Positions 8,344 to 17,404 are shown, counted from the stretch's first letter. The stretch: DNA of 64,000 nt from Pokkaliibacter plantistimulans (GCF_003194385.1 NZ_LAPT01000041.1:1-64000); one strand, 5' to 3'. Notes: generated by a model not told the origin, from the sequence alone. Program-made: numbers and translations.

Positions 8344-10365
8344 ATGCTGTTTTTTAACTGGCAGGAAGCCGCCCGTCGCAAAACCCGTCTGCTGCTGGTG
8401 CTGATGGTGCTGGCGGTGATCTTTCTCAGCGCCCTGACTGTGCTGATGCTGGCGCTGTTTGAGGAGTTGCAGCGCCATCAGGGTATCGATGCCCTGCTGA
8501 TCAGCCCCAGCCTGCTGCTGACCCACTTCACGCCGGAGCAATTCGCCAGAGTCTTCATGGGTGTCGCTCTGGTGGTGGGGGTCGGCAGTGCCTATCGCAT
8601 CGCCAGCCTGTCGGAAGGTGGCTATCGCATCGCCGAATCCCTCGGTGGACGCGCGGTACGGGCAGATACCGATGATTTCTACGAGCGTCGTCTGCTCAAT
8701 GTGGTCGAGGAAATGGCACTGGCGTCAGGCTGCAGCGTGCCGGGCGTCTTCGTACTCGACAACGAACATGGCATCAATGCCTTCGCCGCCGGCCATGATC
8801 TGGATGATGCGGTAATCGCCGTTACCCGCGGCACACTGGAACAACTGGGCCGAGATGAGCTGGAAGGGGTGATCGCCCATGAGTTCAGCCATATCGTCCA
8901 CGGCGACATGCGTCTCAATATCCGGCTGATGGGAGTGGTGTTCGGCATCACCATGCTGGCCCAGCTGGGGCGGATACTGCTGCAGTTTGGCAACGGTGCC
9001 CGCCACAATCTGGATCGCAACAAGAAAGATGCGGCCCCCTTTGCCCTGTTTGGTCTCGGGCTGATGCTGGTGGGTTTTATCGGCGGCCTGCTGGCCAGCG
9101 CCATTCGGGCTGCCATCAGCCGTACCCGCGAATATCTGGCCGATGCCTCCGCGGTGCAGTACACCCGCAATACCGAAGGCATCGCCAATGCGCTCAAACG
9201 GATTGGCGGCTATGAGCTGAGCTCCCACCTGATCAACCCCCGCGCTGCCGAAGTCAGCCATATGCTGTTTGGCGCTGGCAGCCTGTTCTCCATGCTGGAT
9301 CTGTTTTCCTCCCACCCCACCCTGGATGAGCGCATCAAACGCCTAGAACCGGGCTGGAAAGGCGGCTATCTGCCGGAGCGCACCCAGCTTGAGCGCATGA
9401 CCGAGCAGATGCAGAGCCGTGCTCGCCCGCAGGCCGGCTCATCGCTGCATGCCTCCCTCGCGGCCACGGCTGCGATGCTGGCCAGCCGCGATCTGGCACA
9501 GCCACTGGTCGCCGAACAGCAGCGCAAGACCAGCGACACCATGGCCACCATGGGTAATCCCACCGCAGCGCAGCACAACTTCGCCCGTACCTGGCTGCAA
9601 CGCCTGCCCGCCCCCCTCTATCAGGCCGCCCATGCCAGTCAGCAGGCACCGCTGTTGCTGCTGGCCATGCTGCTGCCTGCTGACGAGACGGAAAGCCAGC
9701 GTCTGATCGGCCAGCTGGCCATTCCCCTCGGTGACCGCAACGATCTGCAGCAGCTGCATGCCGGACTGGTGCGGCTGGCCGACAGCGACCGGCTGGCACT
9801 GGCAGAAATTGCCCTGCCGACCCTGCGCGACAGTACGCCCAATCTGCGCCAGCATTTGCTCACGCAGGTGCATACGCTGGTGATGGCCGATGGCAAAGTC
9901 AGCCTGTTTGAATGGGCACTGACGCTGATGGTGCAGCATCAGGTCGATCAGCTCGACAAGCGCCGCACCATCAGCAGCAGCCACCGGCAGATCAGCCAGA
10001 CCCGTGACGACATTCACACCCTGCTGGCCACGCTCTGCCACTTCTCCGCCATGCACAGTGATGATCAGCAGGCAGCCTACAACCAAGCGCTACAGCTGAT
10101 GCGTCTGCCGCCGCAGCCCCTCCCCGCTCGCGCCAGTCTGGAACAATTGCAGGGCGCCATCCGCCACTGTGGCCGTTTGCTGCCACTGGCCAAGCAGAAG
10201 CTGCTGCAGGCCTGCTGCCAGTGCATTGAGTTCGATGGCCGGGTCAACCAGCAGGAAGCTCAGGCACTGCGTATCATTGCCCTGCTGTGCGGCTGTCCGA
10301 TCCCGCCGCTGATCTACGACGCCGTGGATCAGCAGGACATTCGTTACCAGCCAACTGACGGCTGA
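8344..10365 (+). CDS. Membrane M48 metalloprotease with C-terminal TerB-like repeats
   Basis: The 673-residue protein has an HtpX-like N-terminal half: hydrophobic helices near residues 15-40 and 65-85, the zinc motif HEFSH (His179, Glu180, His183) and a downstream third-ligand glutamate in SRTREYLADA, with further helices between. HtpX itself is about 290 residues. Here an extra 350 residues follow, containing two acidic motifs, ADGKVSLFE (about 515) and FDGRVNQQE (about 630), that resemble the metal-binding turn of TerB-like helical domains. It probably degrades damaged or misfolded membrane proteins together with LemA. The TerB assignment is from motif shape only. Confidence 0.85.
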   Translation: MLFFNWQEAARRKTRLLLVLMVLAVIFLSALTVLMLALFEELQRHQGIDALLISPSLLLTHFTPEQFARVFMGVALVVGVGSAYRIASLSEGGYRIAESLGGRAVRADTDDFYERRLLNVVEEMALASGCSVPGVFVLDNEHGINAFAAGHDLDDAVIAVTRGTLEQLGRDELEGVIAHEFSHIVHGDMRLNIRLMGVVFGITMLAQLGRILLQFGNGARHNLDRNKKDAAPFALFGLGLMLVGFIGGLLASAIRAAISRTREYLADASAVQYTRNTEGIANALKRIGGYELSSHLINPRAAEVSHMLFGAGSLFSMLDLFSSHPTLDERIKRLEPGWKGGYLPERTQLERMTEQMQSRARPQAGSSLHASLAATAAMLASRDLAQPLVAEQQRKTSDTMATMGNPTAAQHNFARTWLQRLPAPLYQAAHASQQAPLLLLAMLLPADETESQRLIGQLAIPLGDRNDLQQLHAGLVRLADSDRLALAEIALPTLRDSTPNLRQHLLTQVHTLVMADGKVSLFEWALTLMVQHQVDQLDKRRTISSSHRQISQTRDDIHTLLATLCHFSAMHSDDQQAAYNQALQLMRLPPQPLPARASLEQLQGAIRHCGRLLPLAKQKLLQACCQCIEFDGRVNQQEAQALRIIALLCGCPIPPLIYDAVDQQDIRYQPTDG

Positions 10366-10425
10366 TGCCAGGCACAGCGCTGTACCTGTCTGCTTGGTGC
10401 AGCCTGTTTCACCGTCCTCTCACGC

Positions 10426-10454
10426 TCCCGTATCGGGCAGTCTGTCATACGGGA
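10426..10454. repeat. Inverted repeat downstream of the M48 gene
   Basis: TCCCGTAT (10426-10433) and ATACGGGA (10447-10454) are perfect 8-bp arms around 13 nt. It lies 60 nt after the protease stop, so it may be a weak terminator, though no T-run follows. An open frame across 10365-10649 looks noncoding. The rest of the gap 10366-10715 holds the MarR promoter signals listed separately. Confidence 0.35.
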
Positions 10455-10618
10455 TGCCGCTCTGCTGCGGCTGAACCAACAGGGCTGACAGCAGCAAAAA
10501 CGTCCTTTTCAGCGTTGATCCTGCAACAGTCATTTCTGTTGTTCCCACCTGTTTTGATCTGCACATTTTCTGCGCAATTTACGCCAGCCCAGTCAGGCCG
10601 CGGTAAGCAACCATTGGT

Positions 10619-10643
10619 CAGATATATGCAACAGTTATATCTG
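10619..10643. promoter_or_regulatory. Candidate MarR-type operator
   Basis: CAGATATA (10619-10626) and TATATCTG (10636-10643) are perfect inverted arms with 9 nt between, a size that suits a dimeric winged-helix regulator. It lies just upstream of the proposed -35 of the MarR/efflux operon. A second palindrome, CTGCCTAGGCAG (10696-10707), lies between the -10 and the start codon. Either could be the autoregulatory site. Confidence 0.5.
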
Positions 10644-10653
10644 AACTGACTTC

Positions 10654-10682
10654 TTACGAAATCAATATTCCACCCCTATAGT
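10654..10682 (+). promoter_or_regulatory. Candidate sigma-70 promoter of the efflux operon
   Basis: TTACGA (10654-10659) and TATAGT (10677-10682) are 17 bp apart. The -10 matches five of six consensus bases and the -35 three of six. The expected transcription start falls within or next to the CTGCCTAGGCAG palindrome, about 25 nt before the MarR gene. Confidence 0.5.
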
Positions 10683-10715
10683 GCAGGCCAAATCACTGCC
10701 TAGGCAGAGACTGCT

Positions 10716-11189
10716 ATGACATATTTCAACCGCGATGATTTCGTCTGCAGCAACCAGACCTTCGGCCACCTGATTCATCTGCTCAATCAGGCCAAGGATC
10801 GCTGCCTGGAAAGACACCTGCAGCCCTACGACATCACCACTGCCCAGTTCAAGGTGCTGCTGCTGATTGCCCGGGGCAACATCCAGAGCACAGCCGATCT
10901 GGTCCGCACCCTGTCCATCGACAGCGGCGCCATGACCCGCATGCTCGACCGGCTGGAAAACAAGGAACTGCTGATCCGCTCCCGCAGCACCACTGACCGT
11001 CGTCAGGTACTGCTGGCACTGACGCCCGAGGGCAGGCAGTTCGCCGAGGAGATTCCCAAGATTGCCGCTGATGCCCTCAACGACCTAACTCAGGCACTGG
11101 AGCACAGCGAGATCGACACCCTGCATGTGCTGCTGAACAAGATGCTGACCGTGCATACCCCACTGTCAGCGACGGTGAGCGAGGACTGA
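10716..11189 (+). CDS. MarR family transcriptional regulator of the efflux operon
   Basis: The 157-residue winged-helix protein shows the MarR core: LQPYDITTAQFKVLLLIA, then LVRTLSIDSGAMTRMLDRLENKELL as recognition helix, and RSTTDRRQVLLALTPEG as the wing. It is the first gene of a four-gene unit, three bases before the outer-membrane factor gene, in the order regulator, outer-membrane factor, adaptor, MFS pump. By analogy with EmrR it probably represses the operon until a lipophilic compound binds. Palindromes in its promoter fit autoregulation. Confidence 0.9.
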   Translation: MTYFNRDDFVCSNQTFGHLIHLLNQAKDRCLERHLQPYDITTAQFKVLLLIARGNIQSTADLVRTLSIDSGAMTRMLDRLENKELLIRSRSTTDRRQVLLALTPEGRQFAEEIPKIAADALNDLTQALEHSEIDTLHVLLNKMLTVHTPLSATVSED

Positions 11190-11192
11190 TTC

Positions 11193-12653
11193 ATGACCTT
11201 ACGATTTTCTCTGAGCGCCCTGTCACTGGCCCTGCTACTCAGTGGTTGTGCTTCTTTCGACGGCCTGCACACCAGCGGCAAGCTGCTCGATGCCAACAGC
11301 CTGCAGGCCAGCAACACCCTGGCCAACGGCCAGTCCCTGAGCGATGCCAGCTGGCCCGGCAGTGATTGGTGGAACAGCCTCGGCGACCAACAGCTGGATG
11401 CCCTGATTGCCGAAGCCCTGACCTCCAGCCCCAGTCTGCAGATTGCCGATGCCCGAGCCCGTCAGGCCAGTGCGGCGGTGGCGGCGGCCGATGCCTCACG
11501 GCAACCCACGCTGGACGCCAATGCCGGTATCACCCGTTCACGCGCTGCCCGGGTGGATGACCCCACCGGTCAGGGCGCGCTGTTCGGTACCCTGCGCAGC
11601 GCCTCTCTGGACGGCAGCTACCGTTTCGACCTGTGGGGCGGTGAGCGCGCTGCCTGGGAAGCGGCTCTGGGCCGCGCCCGCGCCAGCGAAGTGGATCAGC
11701 AGGCGGCCCGCCTGACGCTGGCCGCCGATGTGGCCCGCGCCTACAACCAGCTGGGGCAGGCCTATTCTGAGCAGGATATCGCCGAGCAGGATCTGGCCCG
11801 TACCCGCGACATGCTGAAACTGTCGAAACAGCGTCTGGATGCCGGTCTCGACAGCGAGTTCCAGCTGCAGCAGACCCAGAGTCTGGAAGCCGCTGCCGAA
11901 GCCGCCCTGACAGCCACCCAGCAGGATGTCCGCAGTGCCCAGATTCGTCTGGCCGTGCTGCTGGGCAAAGGCCCCGACCGCGGTAACGACCTGCCCAAAC
12001 CCACCCTGATTGCGCCTGCTCAGGTAGCCGTGCCCGACAACCTGCCGGCTGAACTGCTGGGTCGTCGCCCTGATCTGGTAGCCGCACGCTGGCGTGTGGA
12101 GGCGGCCGCCAAGGATATTACCGCCACCAAGACCACCTTCTACCCCAATCTCAACCTCAATGCGGCAGTCGGTACCAAGTCACTGCTCGGTGATGCGTTG
12201 TTTGGCACTGCCAGCCAGTTCTTCAGCATTGGCCCGGCGCTGTCACTGCCGGTCTTCGACGGTGGCCGCCTGCGCGCCAGTCTGGCCAGCCGCGATGCTG
12301 ACTACGATCTGGTCGTGGCGCAGTACAACCAGACGCTGGTCAATGCCCTGGGTGACATCGGTGACGAGCTGACCCGCTTCCGCTCGCTGGAGCAGCAGAT
12401 CGAGCAGCAGCAACGTGCCCGTGACATTGCCCGCCGCTCCTATGACATCGCCATGCAGCGCTATCGCGCCGGTGTCGGCAACTATCTGGACGCCCTCAGC
12501 GTCGAGCAGCAGTTGCTGCAAGCCGACCGCCAGCTGGCCAGCCTGCAGGCCGAACGTGTCGACACCGCCATTCTGCTGATGCAGTCACTCGGTGGTGGCT
12601 TCCAACCTCAATCCGTGCCCGTCGCAGCCGCGGCGGCGCCCACTGTTCGATGA
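11193..12653 (+). CDS. Outer-membrane efflux lipoprotein (NodT/OprM family)
   Basis: The 486-residue protein has a lipoprotein signal ending LLLSGC (lipid-anchored cysteine about residue 19) and two outer-membrane efflux protein repeats; PAELLGRRPDLVAARWRVEAA and GPALSLPVFDGGRLRA are characteristic. It should trimerise into a channel through the outer membrane for the EmrAB-like pump encoded next. GAGGA lies seven bases before the ATG. The C-terminus is alanine-rich. Confidence 0.92.
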   Translation: MTLRFSLSALSLALLLSGCASFDGLHTSGKLLDANSLQASNTLANGQSLSDASWPGSDWWNSLGDQQLDALIAEALTSSPSLQIADARARQASAAVAAADASRQPTLDANAGITRSRAARVDDPTGQGALFGTLRSASLDGSYRFDLWGGERAAWEAALGRARASEVDQQAARLTLAADVARAYNQLGQAYSEQDIAEQDLARTRDMLKLSKQRLDAGLDSEFQLQQTQSLEAAAEAALTATQQDVRSAQIRLAVLLGKGPDRGNDLPKPTLIAPAQVAVPDNLPAELLGRRPDLVAARWRVEAAAKDITATKTTFYPNLNLNAAVGTKSLLGDALFGTASQFFSIGPALSLPVFDGGRLRASLASRDADYDLVVAQYNQTLVNALGDIGDELTRFRSLEQQIEQQQRARDIARRSYDIAMQRYRAGVGNYLDALSVEQQLLQADRQLASLQAERVDTAILLMQSLGGGFQPQSVPVAAAAAPTVR

Positions 12654-12663
12654 GATGTGAATC

Positions 12664-13878
12664 ATGGCTGACAACACTACAACGACTCCCAATGCCTCAG
12701 CCCAGGCGGCACAACCCGCCAAGCGCAATGGCAAACGCAAGCTGATGCTGAGCCTGCTGGTCGCCGCCGTCGCCGTCGGCAGTGCCGGTGCCTACTTCTA
12801 TCATGAGAGCTACGGTCGCTTTTATGAGGAAACCGATGACGCCTATGTCGATGGCAACCTGATCCAGCTGACCCCACAGACCGCCGGTACGGTAATCAGC
12901 ATCACCGCTGACAACGGTGACTTTGTCGAGCAGGGCCAGACCCTGGTGGAATTCGATCCGGCCGATACCGAAGTCGCGCTGCAGAGCGCCGAGGCCAATC
13001 TGGCCAAGGCGGTGCGTCAGGTACGCGGTCTGTACAGCGATGTGGATAACTACAAAGCCCAGCTGGAAGCCCGCAAGGTGGATGTCCAGCAGGCACAGGC
13101 GGACTACCAGCGCCGGCAGAAACTGGCCAAGGGCGGCGCCATTTCACAGGAAGAACTGGCCCACGCCCGGGATGCCCTGAGTGCTGCCGAACGTGCCGTC
13201 ACCTCTGCCAAACAGAAGCTGGACAGCGCTCTGGCACTGGTCGATGACACCCATATTGCCTCCCACCCCGAGGTCATGGCCGCCGCCGCCAGCCTGCGTC
13301 AGGCGTATCTCAACCATGCCCGCAGCACGCTGGTCGCACCGGTCAGTGGCTATGTCGCCCAGCGCACCGTGCAGGTGGGCAGCCGGGTACAGGCCGGAGC
13401 ACCGCTGCTGGCCGTGGTGCCGCTGGATGATGTCTGGATCGATGCCAACTTCAAGGAAACCCAGCTGAAAGACATGCGCATCGGCCAGCCGGTAGAAATC
13501 CATGCCGATCTCTACGGCAGTGATGTGCGCTATCGCGGCACCGTGGAAAGCCTCGGCGTCGGCACTGGCAGCGCCTTCTCGCTGCTGCCTGCGCAGAATG
13601 CCAGCGGCAACTGGATCAAGATCGTCCAGCGCCTGCCGGTACGCATCCGCCTGCAAAGCGACAATCTCGACAAGCATCCGCTGCGTATCGGTCTGTCGAC
13701 CACCGTCAGTGTCGACCTGCATGATCAGGACGGCCCGGTGCTGGCCGAGAAAGCCCAGACCAAGCCACGCTACGCCACCGATGTCTACCAGCATCAGCTG
13801 AGCGAAGCCGATGCCCTGATTGCCCAGCTGATCCATGACAACGGCCCGGTAGCCGAGCAGGTTGGCATGGCCCACTGA
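12664..13878 (+). CDS. emrA: EmrA-like membrane fusion (adaptor) protein
   Basis: The 404-residue HlyD-family adaptor has a single N-terminal membrane anchor (about residues 25-45). It is followed by TDDAYVDGNLIQLTPQTAGTV, the lipoyl half-motif typical of EmrA, a coiled-coil hairpin (about 105-190) and the second lipoyl half with STLVAPVSGYV. It bridges the inner-membrane MFS pump and the outer-membrane channel. It starts 10 nt after the channel gene and ends 14 nt before the pump gene, in one operon. Confidence 0.92.
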   Translation: MADNTTTTPNASAQAAQPAKRNGKRKLMLSLLVAAVAVGSAGAYFYHESYGRFYEETDDAYVDGNLIQLTPQTAGTVISITADNGDFVEQGQTLVEFDPADTEVALQSAEANLAKAVRQVRGLYSDVDNYKAQLEARKVDVQQAQADYQRRQKLAKGGAISQEELAHARDALSAAERAVTSAKQKLDSALALVDDTHIASHPEVMAAAASLRQAYLNHARSTLVAPVSGYVAQRTVQVGSRVQAGAPLLAVVPLDDVWIDANFKETQLKDMRIGQPVEIHADLYGSDVRYRGTVESLGVGTGSAFSLLPAQNASGNWIKIVQRLPVRIRLQSDNLDKHPLRIGLSTTVSVDLHDQDGPVLAEKAQTKPRYATDVYQHQLSEADALIAQLIHDNGPVAEQVGMAH

Positions 13879-13892
13879 GGTCGGAGACTCTC

Positions 13893-15419
13893 ATGAGCGA
13901 TAACACTTTCCGCCCGGCGAGCCTGGTGCTCGCCACGGTGGGGCTGTCGCTGGCGACCTTTATGCAGGTGCTCGACACCACCATCGCCAACGTTGCCCTG
14001 CCTACCATCGCCGGTAACCTCGGGGTCAGCTCGGAACAGGGCACCTGGGTCATCACCTCCTTTGCGGTGTGCAACGCCATCTCCCTGCCGCTGACCGGCT
14101 GGCTGGCGCGGCGCATGGGTGAGGTGAAACTGTTTCTGGCGGCGGTGATCCTGTTCGTCATCACCTCGTTCCTCTGCGGCATCGCCCAGTCGATGACCGA
14201 GCTGGTGCTGTTCCGTGCCCTGCAGGGGCTGGTGGCTGGCCCGCTCTACCCCATGGCGCAGACGCTGCTGCTGGCCATCTATCCGCCGATGAAGCGCGGG
14301 ATGGCGCTGTCGCTGCTGGCCATGGTGGCGGTCGTGGCGCCAATCATCGGCCCCATCGCCGGTGGCTGGCTGACGGACAACTATTCCTGGCCGTGGATCT
14401 TCTTTATCAACCTGCCCATCGGCGCCATCGCCATTTCCATCGTCATCGCCCAGCTCGGCAAGAAGCCGGAGCAGACGGTGCAGCAACCTATCGACTATGT
14501 CGGCCTGATTCTGCTGGTGCTGGGGGTCGGGCTGCTGCAGGTGGTGCTGGATAAAGGCAATGATCTGGACTGGTTTGAGTCGCGGGAGATTGTGACCGGC
14601 ACGGCGATAGCAGTGGTCTGCCTGATTGCACTGGTGATCTGGGAGCTGACCGACGATCACCCGATCATCAATCTGCGCCTGTTCAAATACCGCAACTTCA
14701 GCTTCGGTACGCTGGGGCTGGTGCTGGGTTATGCGGGCTTCTTCGGTATCAACCTGCTGCTGCCACAGTGGCTGCAGACTCAGCTGGGTTACACCGCCAT
14801 CTGGGCCGGTCTGGCGGCCGCACCGATTGGTATCCTGCCGGTGTTCCTGTCGCCGGTGATTGGGCGTCTGGGGCACAAGGTGGATATGCGCCTGCTGGCC
14901 GGGGGCTCATTTCTGGTGATCGGCACCACCTGCTTCCTGCGTGCCAGCTTCACCACCGAGGTTGACTATACCCACATCGCGCTGGTGCAGGTGCTGATGG
15001 GGCTGGGGGTGGCACTGTTCTTCATGCCGACCACCACCATTCTGCTGTCCAGTCTGCATCACCGGGAGATTGCTGAAGGCTCCGGTCTGGCCACCTTCCT
15101 GCGAGTGCTGGGAGGCAGCTTTGCCTCCTCGCTGACCACCTGGATCTGGCACCGTCGCGAGGTGTTCCACCACGCCCAGCTGACCGAAAACATCAATGCC
15201 TTCAACCCGGCCACCCAGCACTATCTGCAGCAGTTAGGCGGCAGCAGCCAGAGCCATTACGCTCAGATTGATCATCTGATCGAAGGGCAGGCCTACATGA
15301 TGTCCACCGTGGATTACTTCGCCATGATGGCCTGGGTGTTCATGGGGCTGTTCCTGATCATCTGGCTGGCCAAACCACCTTTCGGCGCCAAGCATGGCGG
15401 TGGGGGCGGTGATCACTGA
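13893..15419 (+). CDS. emrB: DHA2 family MFS drug exporter, EmrB-like
   Basis: The 508-residue protein has about 14 predicted membrane helices, as in the DHA2 (14-TMS) family. Near the N-terminus is LDTTIANVALPTIAGNL and in the first loop GWLARRMGEVKLF, both typical of EmrB/QacA. It should use the proton gradient to expel hydrophobic drugs or uncouplers through the adaptor and channel encoded upstream. GGAG precedes the ATG by eight bases. The C-terminus is a short glycine-rich tail. Confidence 0.93.
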   Translation: MSDNTFRPASLVLATVGLSLATFMQVLDTTIANVALPTIAGNLGVSSEQGTWVITSFAVCNAISLPLTGWLARRMGEVKLFLAAVILFVITSFLCGIAQSMTELVLFRALQGLVAGPLYPMAQTLLLAIYPPMKRGMALSLLAMVAVVAPIIGPIAGGWLTDNYSWPWIFFINLPIGAIAISIVIAQLGKKPEQTVQQPIDYVGLILLVLGVGLLQVVLDKGNDLDWFESREIVTGTAIAVVCLIALVIWELTDDHPIINLRLFKYRNFSFGTLGLVLGYAGFFGINLLLPQWLQTQLGYTAIWAGLAAAPIGILPVFLSPVIGRLGHKVDMRLLAGGSFLVIGTTCFLRASFTTEVDYTHIALVQVLMGLGVALFFMPTTTILLSSLHHREIAEGSGLATFLRVLGGSFASSLTTWIWHRREVFHHAQLTENINAFNPATQHYLQQLGGSSQSHYAQIDHLIEGQAYMMSTVDYFAMMAWVFMGLFLIIWLAKPPFGAKHGGGGGDH

Positions 15420-15447
15420 GCCGGTGCTCTCCATCGGAAAACAGATC

Positions 15448-15480
15448 ATGCAGACGGAGCCGGAAGGGCTCCGTCTGCAT
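15448..15480. terminator. Strong hairpin between the convergent emrB and argP genes
   Basis: ATGCAGACGGAGCC (15448-15461) and GGCTCCGTCTGCAT (15467-15480) form a perfect 14-bp stem with a five-base loop. It lies between two gene ends and probably serves both directions, although there is no long T-run on either side. Confidence 0.65.
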
Positions 15481-15483
15481 TGG

Positions 15484-15545
15484 GCACCTGTGTAATTTAG
15501 TACCTTTGCAATTGAGTACCTTTGCAATTGAGTACCTGTGCGAGG
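15484..15545. repeat. 16-bp tandem repeat, nearly four units
   Basis: AGTACCTTTGCAATTG occurs twice exactly (15499-15514, 15515-15530), flanked by a variant unit at 15484-15498 and a partial unit at 15531-15545. It lies between the emrB hairpin and the argP stop codon. No function is evident; copy number may vary between strains. Confidence 0.75.
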
Positions 15546-15551
15546 ATGCCA

Positions 15552-16436
15552 TTACTGCAGATGCTGCCGCGCCGCCTTCTCCAGCAGACTGCCGAGGCGG
15601 GCCAGCATCGGCGTCTGCAAACGCCAGTGGTGCCAGTACAGCGGCACCGGCATCTTCAGCTCCGGCGTCGGGTTGATCAGCTTGCCGCTGGCCAGCTCCT
15701 GCCGTATCTGTGACCGCGGCACAAAGCCATACGCCATGCCGTAACGGATAGCATCGATAAAACCTTCCACCGTTGGAATCATATGGAAGTCGATGTCCCC
15801 CGCGGTGAGGTTGAAGTGCTGGCGGACAAAACGCACATGCAGCTGGTCATCACGGTCAAAGGCGACCGCCGGTGCCTGCCGCAGGCTGTCAGCATTGACG
15901 CCGCTGGAGAAGAAGCGCTGGGCAAAGGCGGGCGTGCAGACCCAGATATAGTCCATGACGCCCAGATGCAGGCGGTTACAGCCCGGCACCAGCGTGTCCT
16001 GAGCGCTGACACAACCGATCACCTCACCACTTTTCAGGCGGGCCAGAGTGCAGTCCTGATCCTCCACCATCAGCTCCATCAGCACCTTGTGCTCATGAAA
16101 CAGGTCGGCAAACACCGGCATCAGCCAGATCGCCAGACTGTCGGCATTCACCGCCAGACGCAGGCGGGTGTAGCTGTCGGTGGTCGGGCGAATATCAGTG
16201 GACAGAGACTGCTCCAGTACCTGTACCTGCTGCACATGGTGAAACAGCTTCTGCCCCAGCTCCGTCGGCCGGATCGGCGTCGAGCGCACCAGCACCGGCT
16301 GTCCCAGCCGCTCCTCCAGCAGCCGGATGCGCTGTGAAACCGCCGACTGGGTCAGACACAACACGTCTGCCGCCCGCTCAAAACTCTGCTGTTGGATCAC
16401 CGCCGCCAGGGCTTCCAGCAGTTTGTAGTCCAGCAT
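15552..16436 (-). CDS. argP: LysR family regulator ArgP (IciA)
   Basis: The 294-residue protein has the ArgP N-terminus MLDYKLLEALAAVIQQQSF, the helix-turn-helix AADVLCLTQSAVSQRIRLLE and a LysR effector domain. In E. coli, ArgP activates the arginine/lysine exporter gene argO in response to arginine and lysine, and was also described as IciA, an in vitro inhibitor of replication initiation. Here it is divergent from an argO-like gene with 122 bp between starts, strongly supporting the assignment. Confidence 0.9.
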   Translation of the reverse strand: MLDYKLLEALAAVIQQQSFERAADVLCLTQSAVSQRIRLLEERLGQPVLVRSTPIRPTELGQKLFHHVQQVQVLEQSLSTDIRPTTDSYTRLRLAVNADSLAIWLMPVFADLFHEHKVLMELMVEDQDCTLARLKSGEVIGCVSAQDTLVPGCNRLHLGVMDYIWVCTPAFAQRFFSSGVNADSLRQAPAVAFDRDDQLHVRFVRQHFNLTAGDIDFHMIPTVEGFIDAIRYGMAYGFVPRSQIRQELASGKLINPTPELKMPVPLYWHHWRLQTPMLARLGSLLEKAARQHLQ

Positions 16437-16558
16437 TATTAAATTCTCTTATAAATACATAGAAATATTAGCTTAACTGATTGAGAGTCTAGCCCTTACC
16501 CTTGCCATCCTCAAGCTGCCAGCAGGGGCTGGCGGGTCTGTTACGGGGAGTTCAACCC
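16437..16558. promoter_or_regulatory. argP-argO divergent promoter region
   Basis: This 122-bp gap is A+T rich next to argP (TTATAAATACATAGAAATATT at about 16449-16469) and should hold both promoters and the ArgP binding site. No single operator is unmistakable. GGGGAG lies before the argO ATG. Confidence 0.5.
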
Positions 16559-17185
16559 ATGGATATCATCGCTTACTGGCAGGGAATAACCGTCAGTGCC
16601 GTGCTGATTGTGGCTATCGGTGCTCAGAATGCCTGGGTGCTGGGGCAGAGTATTCGCGGTCAGCATGTCGTGCAGACGACCCTGTTCTGCATTGTCAGCG
16701 ACTGGCTGCTGATCGCCATGGGCGTGTTCGGCGTCGGCCAGACACTGGCACGTTCCCCCGTACTGTCTCAGGCGGCGGCCTGGCTGGGCGCCGCCTTTCT
16801 GCTGATCTACGGCCTGCAAAGCTGGCGGCGCGCCCTGCTGCAACAGGAAGAACTGCATATCGACAGCAACGGCCAGCTCAGCCAGAGTCGCTGGGCAGCT
16901 CTGGGCACCACCTTTATCGTCACCTGGCTGAATCCACACGCCTGGCTGGATACGCTGGTGCTGCTCGGTGGGCTGGCCAGCCAGCTGCAGGCACACAGCC
17001 GCGGCGGCTTTGCTCTCGGCGCCATGACCCTGTCCTGCCTGTGGTTCTGTGCTCTGAGCCTGCTTGGCCGCTGGCTGGCACCCTGGTTTGCCCGTGCCTG
17101 GACCTGGAAAGTGCTGGACGGGCTGATCGGTGCGCTGATGCTGAGCCTGTGCTGGTCACTGCTGCGACCGCTGTTGCTGCCCTGA
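16559..17185 (+). CDS. argO: LysE/ArgO family amino-acid exporter
   Basis: The 208-residue membrane protein has about six hydrophobic helices and the LysE-family opening VAIGAQNAWVLGQSIRGQH, with TWLNPHAWLDTLVLLGG in the fourth segment. It should export L-arginine and perhaps lysine. ATG 16559 follows GGGGAG; the in-frame start at 16502 would lie upstream of that site. Divergent argP indicates ArgP-dependent activation. Confidence 0.9.
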   Translation: MDIIAYWQGITVSAVLIVAIGAQNAWVLGQSIRGQHVVQTTLFCIVSDWLLIAMGVFGVGQTLARSPVLSQAAAWLGAAFLLIYGLQSWRRALLQQEELHIDSNGQLSQSRWAALGTTFIVTWLNPHAWLDTLVLLGGLASQLQAHSRGGFALGAMTLSCLWFCALSLLGRWLAPWFARAWTWKVLDGLIGALMLSLCWSLLRPLLLP

Positions 17186-17285
17186 GCGGTGGCGTTACGC
17201 TCTGCAACGCAGTGCGTTATTACCCGCCATTCGGTTAAAAAATAAGCAAATCCCGGCGCTCCCCCTTGCACCCTGCCGGTGCCCA

Positions 17286-17328
17286 TTGATAATAAGTAAA
17301 ACTTTATAAAGCCAATAACACTTATCAA
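17286..17328. promoter_or_regulatory. A+T-rich inverted repeat upstream of LysR gene
   Basis: TTGATAA (17286-17292) and TTATCAA (17322-17328) are exact inverted arms about 29 nt apart. The stretch between includes ACTTTATAAAG and lies about 76 nt before the LysR start. It may be the promoter and autoregulatory site; this is a pattern observation only. Confidence 0.35.
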
Positions 17329-17404
17329 CTCTTCTTATTCAAGAAGGCACTGCGTCGAAGCGTAGCGCATTCTTGTTGTCGTGCTTGTTCGGGGGGACAG
17401 CGAT

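Noticed and set aside
10365-10649. 94-codon frame between the M48 gene and the MarR gene
   Set aside because: Its start overlaps the protease stop, it has no ribosome binding site, and it ends inside the proposed operator.
13794-14876. 360-codon open frame antisense to emrA/emrB
   Set aside because: Glutamine-, histidine- and arginine-rich composition typical of an antisense shadow; emrB is certain.
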